From assembly GCA_905331475.1 (NCBI GenBank), contig CAJNYU010000657.1, positions 1 through 64,000 of the forward strand: a DNA stretch of 64,000 nt, in the 5' to 3' direction. Position 1 is the stretch's first letter. Each line of letters starts with the position of its first letter. A program made the position numbers and the translations under genes. This document shows, piece after piece, positions 49,944 to 62,000 of the stretch. The DNA is from Rotaria socialis (Eukaryota > Rotifera > Eurotatoria > Philodinida > Philodinidae). The notes under the pieces are model-generated. The model was not told the DNA's origin and searched no databases. It saw nothing but the letters and a program-made list of their open reading frames with translations.

Positions 49944-50266
49944 ATATAAAACTATTCATCCAGTAACAATGGACTATCAACGTCGGATATTATTCGCTTC
50001 GTTTGATATTGTGTATTGAAGTAAACGATAACGATGACTTCAGAATGGCAATATACTTTTGCAGACGACTGAAGGCAACAGTTAAGATCAGATCTTGAAT
50101 AGAAAAGACATAAACTAATATAGACAGTTACAGCAGAACATAATTGTAAAAAAGATAAAGTCAATTATTGATGTTTGATTCAAGTCGAATGGCTATCGCA
50201 GTATAAAACTAGGAGCTCTGGTTAGTCTTTTGAGAGCACAAATGTTAATCTCAATTCGATTACTAA

Positions 50267-51041
50267 CGAGGTGTGCGAATGTTTTGAGATAAAATGTTTG
50301 TTCATTTTTGATCTGCTTGAAATTATTTTCGGTGAGTCAAAATCTATGCGCTAGAACCAGAATTTTGTGCTCTTTCGGATTATGGACTTAGAAATTTTGT
50401 GTCGGTCTTTGTTCGAGAGTAGCCAAGGAATTTTTGAAAGGTCTTAACAATTAGTTTGGACGCTGAACAAACAGGTTTTGCTAACCCCTGTAAGTCCCTT
50501 TGCGAATATGCTAAAAATTGTCGGATTTGATAGTTTTGTAAAGTGAACAATTCTCTACAAAATGTGGTATTGAACTAAGCTGTAACATTTACACAAGGGA
50601 AGCTATACGCATTTTTCTAAGATCTCCTTTTCACTTAAAACGGTTTTGGTCAAAAACCCAATTTTTCAAAAATGGCGATGTAGGGGACACGAAAATTCAA
50701 GTGCTCTACCGACAGACAAAAGAAAACTCAAATAGCACATTTTATAGGGTAGATTTTGCTCTACAAGTTGGTATCATAATAAAGGTTCCAAATTTTAGTT
50801 TCGGATCATAACAGTGAAAATATAAAAGTGCGCGGAAAAAATTTCTGTCCAAACTAATTTTTTGGACCTTTCAAAGATTAACTTACTACTCTCGAACAAA
50901 AGCCGACACAAAATTTCTAAGTACATATTCCGAAAGAGCATAAAATTCTGGTTCTAACACGTAGAGTTTGACTCGTCAAAAATAATTTCAAGTGAATAAA
51001 AAATCAACAAACATTTTGTCTAAAAACTTTCGCACACCCCG
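50267..51041. mobile_element. Fold-back element with about 200-bp inverted termini
   Basis: The left arm (50267-50460) and right arm (50860-51041) are imperfect reverse complements. The outer ends are CGAGGTGTGCGAA and TTCGCACACCCCG. Inner landmarks AGAACCAGAATTTT and GAAATTTTGTGTCGG and the block AATTAGTTTGGA recur inverted. The unique centre (about 50460-50860) has no gene. The GGTGTGCGAA terminus resembles hAT ends, but an 8-bp duplication is not clear. Confidence 0.75.
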
Positions 51042-54000
51042 TTATTCTAAAAATATATTCAGGCGTTTGATCTAGTTGATATTCTGTAATTGACATGAGT
51101 TATCTGATCCGATGCATGTTTCGTGAAATTTAGATTTATAATCTCAAAGTATTCAATTTCATTTATATCAATGGGTCTACATATACAAAAAAGAAAAGAA
51201 CAACAAAGGTATCACTTTCTTGTACAAAATAAAATTAATAAATAATAGTCGCTTCATTGCATTTTATTTTAAAATTAATCTCAGAAAGATTTCGCATTGT
51301 TTAACAATAACTTTCGTATTAAGCTCTTCCTTTGTTAGAAGTGAATAGAATTATTCTGTTGACTGGGTGATTCCAGCTTTATCAGAGTCTTTTTTTATTA
51401 TGGCTAGGGCCAAATTAGAATGCATATATGCGTTATTTATCATATATTAATCTTCTAACAAATTTTTTCAGATCTTACCACATAAACCTCGTCAACAAAG
51501 AAAACATTCCTAGTATTGAGACTCCTCAGTGCAAAAGAAACAATATTCTTTAAAGAAAAAAATCAGCCAAAAATGTAAATGTAACCAATTTTAAAAGCAG
51601 ATTCTATTAATTGAGAGTCTAGAACAACTCTTTCTGTAATAATTGAGATATATCTACATCGAGTGTTTCAAAATTTTCGATTGAACCGTTATTCAAAAGT
51701 CAAAGAAAAATAAGATGATGAACTTGAAAAACTAAACTCCCTGTTCGATGAAGTGAGGTTTGAAAAAGACATGGTTGCAAGATTTTGACTAAAACCTTAG
51801 ATCGCTAGGTCGACAACACAGCACCCATCAACTTTGTTAATCAATACCTTATATGCTACCATTTTGATTACAATAAAAACAATCCTTAATATTCAAGTGA
51901 TCATCACTCTTAGATATCCTTTCGAATATAATTTAATTAATTGGTAACACACTGAAATAATGATTGAATTGAATGAGTAATGAAATACTATAAAAATAAT
52001 GATTTCAGTAGCGATATGCATTATCCTTTTTTGCCATCCGCTTTTTTCGTCAATCGCTTCAATAACTGATAAGCGATTGAGTATCAATATCAGTTGTAGA
52101 TAAAATTATATCAAATACAATAAAATCAGGATAACTTTTTGATTATCAATCGTTAGCTTTGCTTTTATTATTTGTAACGAACTTATATTATTTATTTGTG
52201 TAATAGTAGCTAGAAATCAATATAAAAATGAATCCTACAAGAATAAACATTAACAAAGCTTATTGCAATATTACGGAGAATATGCTACAGCAGCAGAAGA
52301 ACCAATGGATCAATGATTTCAATCGATTTGAGACTTGTCTAATTATGGTTCATGATTCTGTCAGCATACTGTTCTCCTTCTGACATGAAATATATGAACT
52401 ATTATTGACGTAGTTGAGTCGAACTATTTTCGAATTTCAGTTAAGTATCAAAATTTTACGTTTATTTTAACTGAAAACGATAGAATGACAACCNNNNNNN
52501 NNNNNNNNNNNNNNNNNNNNNNNNNNNNNNNNNNNNNNNNNNNNNNNNNNNNNNNNNNNNNNNNNNTGGAAATATTACGAGAATGTGTTCACAATTATAA
52601 TGACACCCTTAAAACCCTGAAAATCCTGATGGAAATCCTGAAAATCGCCTTAGTTTTCTGGAAAACCTTTTAAATTAAATATTAGGAAAAAATGCGCTTT
52701 TTAGTACAAAACCCCTCTGGAAAATTTGTACGCTGCATCATAATAGAAGACCCGGGGTCTTTTATTGTGGGGAGCGGGGAGATTTATTGTCATATACGTA
52801 TATATAACCCATCATACACACAGATCAAATGGTAAGATCGTCTATAAGTAATAGAAACCTTGTTATATTGCATATATACGATAATTATTTATTCTGCACA
52901 TTTAGCGATTTTGCAATAATATTCATAGAATTATAAGACAATAAATTTTAGCTTTTCAATGTTCACAAATCTTGCTATGCATGCTTCGATCAAAACGAAC
53001 CAAACTTGACTCTATTATCACAAGAGTGTGACAAACAATCGATTGTTAATTTCATATCCTATGCTAACAAAATATTGAAAGACATATCGGATGTTATTGA
53101 GCTTATTAATTCACAATATCGATGCGTTCGTTGTAATTATGCAGGGGGAACAGTATGGAGTTACGAATAAAGAATAGTTCGAAGTACATAGACCTAATGA
53201 AATGGGCCGTATTTTAAAGATGTGACGATAAAGTCTAATGCGTATACATGCAAATTGATAGATGAATGTATCAGTATATAACCTATAGGATTAAGTTATT
53301 GAATTATAGGAATGCAAGTTGGTTTTTATCGATTTAGTTAAAATATAACAGATTATAATATCATTGTTTACTTTATAATTTTTCCATTCGTTGAGAGCAT
53401 ATGAGTGCTGATCAATTGATTTTTTGCTTTTGGAAGTTTATGCACTCACAATATTGCTGCATTTATGTGATAACTATTCTATAGATAATGCAATACTAAG
53501 CAGTTTGACAAAAATGTAATTAGGCTCTCTCAAATCTAGACAATTTGAGAGAATATATAGAAGCTCATATTTTGTAGACCATCGTGCTATATCAGATTCT
53601 TGTCATTCAGCAGAATCGTCTAGGTTCATAAGTAAAAAATGAAAAATTCATTAGGTTTCAAGGGTACATTGATTATTCAGATTTACAATTTTTTACTTGA
53701 AATATATGTTCTATTCTGTGAATCTAAGTTAACAATTAAAAATATAAAAATAAGTGTTTTCTTTTACAAGTCTTTATTATGAAAAATAAATTTCGTACTG
53801 AATTTTTCTCGAAGAAGCACCATTTCTACAATAGATTCAATGGGATTTCGATGTTTTTGTAGAAGAACCGTTTAATGAAATTGACAAAAAAAATGCTAGA
53901 TGAAGGTTTCAAATCGAAAAGCTAGTCCAATTACACTTTCTTATGACACACAGTTCGTTCACTATTTCCCAACAAAAGTCAGTTTATTTATGTTTTCTGA

Positions 54001-54593
54001 ATTTTAACTTCCGACGAAGTTAAAATATACGTTTTTAATATATATTACGTTCTTATATGAATATTGCTGATAATAGAAATGAATCTATAAATCGAATGAA
54101 ATCTAGGTAAAATAATTTTGATCATCATATAATATTCAAAATTTTGATCGTTGATGACAGTAGATCTGTTGCTGTATTTATTCTGAAATATATTTTCTAT
54201 CAACGCCTTAAGCAAAATGAAAAACACATAAAAAAATACGCTCGTCGATGAATACGTGCTGATTGAAATCATAGTCTTCTATGTTTTTGTTCGTTCGTAA
54301 TTAAATCTATTTTTCATAGTGTAGGTTTTCCTATTCTATTGATAAATTTTTGCACGCATAAAACCATGAGATTATTTATCGTACAATTTGTTCTCATTAT
54401 TAATAATTGTAAATTTCATCTTGTTTACTTTTACGATACATTATATATAGAAGAAAAACATATACATATACTAAACTAATAAACAAGAACTAATGAGAAA
54501 AAAGAAAACAATAGAAAGATATTCATATGACAAAGTCAGCTGTCTTATATTATTGACAAATGAATACAAAATTCAACTTGGTAATAATATTGA
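51042..54593. other. Intergenic with assembly gap, no gene seen
   Basis: AT-rich spacer. A run of 73 N occupies 52494-52566. The sequence just after it (52605-52680) repeats CCTGAAAATC/CCTGATGGAAATC, so the gap probably lies in a tandem or MITE repeat. No exon chain is recognisable on either side. Confidence 0.5.
52494..52566. other. Assembly gap (73 N)
   Basis: Unresolved bases. Any open frame crossing it is meaningless. Confidence 0.99.
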
Positions 54594-56061
54594 TCAACAG
54601 GGAATTAATCGGCCATCGTTTTTCGAACAGAAATAGCAACGATTTTCAAACCATGTTTTTTGTCCTGGTAAAATTAATCGATGAGAACTAACAGTAGTTT
54701 TAATTAAACATGGTTTAGTCTTCTCTGCTTCTTGCGTCGACGGTAATAAACTATATTCACCAATGCCAGATTGTTGTTGTTGATTTTTATTCTTTAAAAA
54801 TCTACTAGCATTGATATCAATCTGAAGAACTTGATCACAATTAATACATCGTCTTTGTCCATCAACACATGTACATGAACGACATTTATCATTCGGTGGT
54901 GTCAACCATTTGGATCCTGACGGGAAATAATACATCACTGAAATGGGACGTGTTTTTTGTATGAGACAAGGACGATTACATGTTGCATGAAGATATTCAC
55001 ATGTTAAACGTCCATCTAATGTACACGCACATCGAGTGCATGTATCACGATCAACCCATGATGTTTCACGAGGAATTTCCATATAACGACTAGCTTTTTC
55101 GCTAGTATTTGATGATGATGATAAACGTTCAATTAATATGCAAAATTGAGGTGCCGTACCTATGGGACATTGTTGTCGAACGCGCAAATTAGATACACGA
55201 AGTTGAACATTCACTGAATCTGATGAATCCGTGTATGGATAACGAAGATTTCTATAACATAATTAAACAGAAAAAAAAGAAACATGAGAAATAAGTGTAT
55301 ATTCAATCAATATTTAGTTAATTATGCTGCATTCAATCGAGAAATATTTATTTACTTTCGCTTTTTATCGGAAGTCACGAAATAGATTTCTAGTCACGTA
55401 CTCATATCCGTTTTCTTGTCAAAACAAGTTTTTTTATGAACTGATAATAATATAAAATGACTACCTCGGTGTTTGTATTCGTTGTTGACTAGTTCTTTGT
55501 CTAATATTTCTGCTTCGATTTTTTTTTAATGATGGTGGTCGTCTACACAGCCAATGTCCACCTTTCGAGCATTTACAACCAATACATCCGTCTCTCGATC
55601 GAACACGTACGCCAATTTGCGTTATCGAACAAATCATAACCCGCTGTCGTACGATGGGTATATTCGGAATAGGCCATTTAGCTAAATCATTGGATGTCGG
55701 TGCTGAACTATAAGTATTTCGAAATAAAGTCAATGCATCAGCACTCGCAGGTTTCTTCGGTGCTACTTGACTATAGAAAATGCGAATGTTGCCTTGCTCA
55801 CAAACACAATAAGGAGCATCTGATATATCTGTTCGGCCCCAGGTAGCGCCATTTACAAAACGATGTCCTTGGTACCAACATTCACCTGATTCAAAGCCGG
55901 GCCCTGACCATGTGTACAGTCGAATATCAGCAGGACGACATTCTGTATTACTATTACCGTCTGGTGGCATTGGAACGAGGCCTAAGCATTGGTGCTTAGG
56001 CCCCGATACCAGTAATAAAAGTAAGACAAACACCAGATAAGACACACGACACGACGAAGAT
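54594..56061 (-). CDS. Secreted von Willebrand factor C (VWC)-repeat protein, 5' exon unresolved
   Basis: Two exons are secure: 56061-55465 and 55251-54594, joined by a GT-AG intron of 213 nt with consistent phase, to a TGA at 54596-54594. The first begins in a hydrophobic signal-peptide core (VSYLVFVLLLLLVSG). Then come Cys-rich modules: ECWYQGHRFVNGATW...YCVCEQGNIRIFY; CSITQIG...GCIGCKCSKGGHWLC; SWVDRDTCTRCACTLDGRLTC; WLTPPNDKCRSCTCVDGQRRC; and a final WFENRCYFCSKNDGRLIPC. The CxxCxC...C spacing is that of VWC/chordin-type domains, which bind BMP/TGF-beta ligands or matrix proteins outside the cell. The modules are separated by basic, low-complexity linkers. No ATG is in frame before the signal core in this exon. 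A GTAAGT donor at about 56133 could mark an upstream exon, but that piece lacks an in-frame ATG too. Confidence 0.78.
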
Positions 56062-59000
56062 CTATGGGGAAAACAAAATAGTACATGTTGTTCATTATTT
56101 ATTATAGTTTCTTGAATTAATTGACTTACATTGAAACACAAATCAGTGATGAAGCCAGACTCTTGTAATGATGATAATGTCGTTCGACAATGTATCAATC
56201 ACGAATGATTTCTATCTAAACATTGAAAACTCCATATACTATTGTTGTACTTGAGTTTGTTAGTGTCAAATGAGAGAGAAAAATATATCAAGAACATAGA
56301 AGTCATAGCAAGAATTGTATAATTATACATTGTTTAATGTTGATGATAACAACACTGTTTCTATAAAAAAATTGGAATATTTCTCGAGTCCGAATACAGC
56401 AACAACAACAACAAAAAGAAAGAAAAGTATTTCATGTCAACATTCTAATCATCGCCTTGAAGTAACACTCATACAGATACATTTAAAGTAGACAGAGCGT
56501 ATATAGATAGCAGCTTGCGTTCTAGTTTATTTGATTGAAAACGCTTCTCAATAATAATATTCAAATCAGTCGATACACTAAATAGTTGATAGATTGAGAG
56601 AAGTAAATGATATAGACTATAAATGTATATGAAAACTTATGTTTTTCAAGGTAACATCCAATAACTCAAGTGAATGGAAAATGAGAAGACATGTAAAATA
56701 CAGAGCGAAAAAAAGGAAAAGAAAAATAATAAAAGAACAACGTCACCACATAATCCATCTACTTGAACGAGAGTCGGAGCAATGAGTCTCTTCGTTTTTT
56801 CAAGTGGATCAATATGTAAAATAGTACTCATCAATCAAGAAAGAAAACAGAGCTTCTATATTCTCGAGCACAAACAGATAAGTTTTTCCATTTTATTTGT
56901 ATAGCATAACTATAAACATTACTTACCTAAATAGTATTTTTCAACGTTTTCTAAAAGTCGTTTTTAACATAAAATTCTTCATTTCTTTCTTATTTGATTT
57001 CTTTTTTTTTGAGAATGTAAAATCGTTCTTGAGGCTTCAAACCACATAGAGACCGCATATAATAAGTAATCAGCTGTGTATGTATGTAAGTATGTCTCTT
57101 TCTCTCTTGCTTTCTTCTCTCTTTTTTTTTTCAATCAAAATATTTTGTAGACAAAAAAAAGAAGCAAGACCACAAAGGAAAAAATGTCAAGAATCTATAA
57201 AAAAAACTAAAATACAAGAAAAAAAAGAAGAGAAAGGCCCATAATCGTGTAGTTTTTCTCTTCACTTGGGCATTTCTATTTTCAGATCACTATTTTCTTC
57301 TATTGCTAACAATATTTCTAGGATTTGGAAAAAAGAAAATAATAAAAATAAGGATCAAAAGCAGCAAAACAACACAATCGACTTTTACTGTTTTATTCTT
57401 TCGTCTAACAAGAGAATATACTTGGAACAACAAAAAAAGATTTTCATTAGTCATTGAGACATAAATATCCACACAATCAGAATGTTCTTCAACCTAGGAC
57501 AAGCATCTATGAATTCTCGTACGAAAATAGTACATACGATACTTAAATGGATATATTCTGAGAATAGTCCCAAATGTCTGGCAGCATGACGATATATTGC
57601 ACTTATTTCTATGCAGATGACAATATATCAGCTAATCTCTTCTTATGAAAAAAAAAACAGAATATATTGTCATGTAGTGGGGTCGATCGTTTTTCTTGCT
57701 AATACTCCCATATGGTTTCGATTGATGTATGTACCAGGTATATCTGCCTACATCATAGTGTATTGTTTTTATGATCGAAGGGTCAAAGCTTCGTTACTAC
57801 TTAGAGATAATTGTTAAAGAATTGTTCATATTTCACTCATTCTTTTTTTCTCTTCGATATTAATTTAACTAGACTAATCGTAACACTGGTAAATCTATCT
57901 TACACAACAAATAACAATCACGCTATTAATATTCAATAACATATTTTCTCATTCTCTCAAGAGAATAGAAAACTCTTTTAATATTTATCTTATCGGAATA
58001 TGATATAGTTCTGATCGTTTTTTTCAAACTAATAGTCATCATACCTTGAACTATTTGAGGACTAATAGTATAATTTGATCTTTCAATCATCATCTTGACT
58101 AAGTGTAAGATGAATATATATATATATATGAAAAGAGAAACAGAATAAGAGAAAATAATAGGATTTTTATATCTAATACATCTCTCTTCTCTGTATCACC
58201 AACATCTCGAACGGCATGCTCAACTTTTTTTTTCTTCTCTCTTTCACATTTAGAGCGTGCGACAATGACCTTCAAGCTTTCTGCGTCAATATATGCTTGT
58301 ACACGGAAGATTGAATGCCAGAGGGCAGATTTTGCAGACGACTATCACATTTTGAACATATTTTATGGAACTGATGCGTTGTTGTTTTCTCTTTTCGTTT
58401 TTTATCATTAACATATGAATATCTTATTGTGGAATCTATAGTATTTGACTCTCGAAAAATAAGCAAACGGTGCAAATACAAAAAACAACAAGATGCTATT
58501 AGCATTAATTGAAATTGACGTTGTTGTTGATATAAAAAAGAAATGAGTGAAAAAAAAGAATTTTTCTCTTTCCTGCTTATTCTCAAGGTTACTGACATCT
58601 TTTCTATATCGGAAATAGAACAGGCGGAGATTACCTGTTCGTGACGAGCTATGATAATGAACTAAACATGCGCCGCACATACACTCATCGCCTTGGTTTG
58701 AATAAGACAACCTTGACAAAGTGTCTGGTTTATATACTAGATCATATATATATATATATATGTTACTTTTTAGTTGTGAATTACATTTATATATAAAGAG
58801 AGAGTGTGATATACTATTAAACAGAGGAGAAAGAAAAGCGATAATTATATACACGAAAATCGAAGATGATAAATCACTCGCGTAATAAACTGACTAGCAT
58901 AGTTTTATATAGAAAATTTATCATAATTATGAATGCTTCATTTTTTTAATGTTTAGTTTCATGACATTGAACAGAATAAAAAACAAAGTATTTATTTAAA

Positions 59001-62000
59001 ATCATGAAAAATGTCTTGTTCAAATAATAATGTGCACAATGGTGGAAAAATAAGTGAAGTGGTATATAGAAAATTATAGTTTTTCTTCTTCCAAAGGAAA
59101 CATGCATATTGACTGGAAGTTACAAATAGAATTTTATTTATAGCATTATGAATTCTTGCCTCCACACTCAATTAAGTTGTATCTATGGCGCGAAATTTGG
59201 TTTAAAAATAGATCTATTGAAAAAAAGAAAGCGATTAGTTTATTTCAAAGATTATTTCATTCAAGTTGCACTTTTATGTTTTCATTGAGAATTGTTGTTG
59301 ATTGGTAATATTTGATTTACAGCTTTTTTTTTGTTTTGATTCTAAATTGACAATTTCAAAATAATAATTGACTTATACTTTTTGTTGACGCTTCATTCCT
59401 TAGCGATTTTTCTGTTACTGGGAACGAAACAGTTCTTTCTATTAATTTATACGATAGAGAATTTTGTAATTGATTTTGATACTTGAGCCAAGCCTGCACA
59501 TGCGAACGAAAATATGCAACGGCGACATTCTCAATATTTAATTCGTATGTTTGATTAATAATTGATGTATAAGGGTTTTTTTCGTCTTTACTTCTGGAGA
59601 GTCAATAGCAACAGAACAAGGTTAAGTTAAGTTTCATATGACATGCGACTCGTTTTACGATAAGCAAATTACAAAACAACGAAGGTGGATTAGTTTTATA
59701 TGAAAACACTTTGCATCATTCTTCGTAAATTGAATATAAAATGTTCAACTCTCATTGATCACGGTATCTATGAAATAAATTTGAAATTGTTGACATTTGA
59801 CGTTTTCACAAATCATATAGGTTATCAATGAAGATATTTGTCCTGAATAATCAGCATACTTGCTAGCAGTAACAGAAAAAAAACTTGTCCGAAATTCATT
59901 TCTTTCGATATCATTTTTATATTAAACAAATTACATTAGAATAGTTCTAACGATCTTTTATTTTGTCGTTTTTTTCTTCTATCAACATATTTCTAGTTGT
60001 GATGAATGAACTTCTTTGGGTTTTTTTTATTTGAAGTTGGATTTTGGATTTTCGAGTATTATTCATTATCTACTATTCAAGTTTTAATAAATTATTTAGA
60101 AAAAACAATTCAAATAATTTTTTTTTTGATAATATTGATGTTTTTGTCAATCGTCTATAAATATTCACCTAAACCTTCGCAATGTAAATGTTTTTAAGCT
60201 CACAATGTCATCAAATTTCCTTCAGTTCTATGACATTAATAACTTTCGATAAAGACAAAATTGAGAATTAATTTCAATCAAAAGAAAATGTTTGCTTAAT
60301 GCTTTGTATTTTTAAACAATTTTCTTGAATAGATTCGACATCTTGATGTTTGAATATTCATTATGGAGTCGAGAATTTACATAGCATTTACATACAAGTA
60401 AAAATAGTATTTTCATGATGTATATCCAATTTAAATAGTATACAAAGAGAACGATTTCGACTGGAAGTATGGTACTCATTTGGAAAGATTAACTCTTTAT
60501 AATTTCATTAGTTAAAAATCGTATCATATTTAAAGCTTACTTTATGAAGCTTTAGAGCAACCAAAACAATATCTCGTGTGTCTCTTTAAGACATGATAAT
60601 AACATAATTCAAACTATGTAATAGTTTATGTAGATTTCAGATTTATTGAATTTGTTTGGCAGACAATTTTTCTTTTGTACACAAGTATATGGCAACTGTG
60701 AAATTGTAATTATCTGTGATATTTGAATATACTTGTACTTTATTTCAAATTGATATCATGATCGAAAAGTATTGAGTTATATCTTTTAACAATATATATA
60801 TATATATTCAAATTTCTCATATTACTAACTGCTCAAAATCAATCTGATTTAAGCGTATTCATTTGCATTCGATATTTGTTAACAAGATGTCAAAGTGATT
60901 GACTTAGCTTGTTTAATTCACAGCTTACATTTACAATTATTTTCATGATCATTTGAAACCTTTTTATCAAGTACTTTTTAAATGTACTAAGTTGATGCAA
61001 TCGTAATCACATATATGATCCGAGAAAACTACTAAATTCTAAAATTCAAATGGCTTCTGTTTGAACATATTAAACGAACTAGTGTATTATTTTTTGATTA
61101 ATCAAACAATAGAAACGTTAAAATATTAAGATCTATTTCATGATAAAAAAAGTTCATCATGCATGATATATTAAGAATTCTCTTCTATACTATTAGAAAA
61201 GCTTAGGAATTAGTGTGTGGCATTATTTTTCATTTTAACCGAACATAGTTATTAGTCTCAATCGGATGATTTAGAGCTTTCTATGCATAGGAATGGCAAA
61301 TCATATTCGTCAATATATATATGTATATATAAAGCACATAAGTTACCATGTAAAAACTATATCATACGTTCATATTTATTATTTATTTTATACGAATGTT
61401 TTACACAAATAATAATCTATCAATCATCTAATAAGTCGTCTATAAATCATGATTATTATTTAAAAATATTGAAAAATGATGATATAACTATCAAGCATTT
61501 GTTTCATGTCTACCAAATGGTTGATTTATGCAAAGGATAAATCAAAGATATTTTCGCTGTATTCATATAGTATTTTTGCAGTTTTTGTGCCTAATTTCAT
61601 TTATGATTTTTTAACGAAACCTTAAAGATGGCCTACTAGACACTAATACGGATAGTACCCCAGAGCTAAAAGAGATAATAATTAATTTTCGCAGCCAAAA
61701 GGCTGCTCAGGAAAATAATAGAAATGCATTGTTTCTATACAGTTCTCATATATTTTATACCTATTGAAATGAAAATATTTGAATCAAACTTAAAACACTA
61801 ATGTATCACTCTGTATTCGATACTCAAAAATTAGCTTATTGTCTTTTGATTTTTATTGATCATTATCTTAATAATAAATACTTTGCTGATTACACATAAT
61901 TCATGTCTAATTCTGCTTAAGCTAATTTTAATTTCGTTAAGCAATTTTTAATGAATCAAAGCAAATAATTGAACTTCCTTATTGTTTTCTTCTGCTACCA

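Noticed and set aside
54045-54272. 75-codon minus-strand open frame downstream of the VWC gene
   Set aside because: AT-rich, no domain, and beyond the VWC stop codon.
58408-58854. 148-codon minus-strand open frame
   Set aside because: It includes an (AT)n-encoded Ile-Tyr repeat and Phe runs; only a short Cys-containing stretch looks exon-like, and it cannot be joined in phase to the VWC gene.
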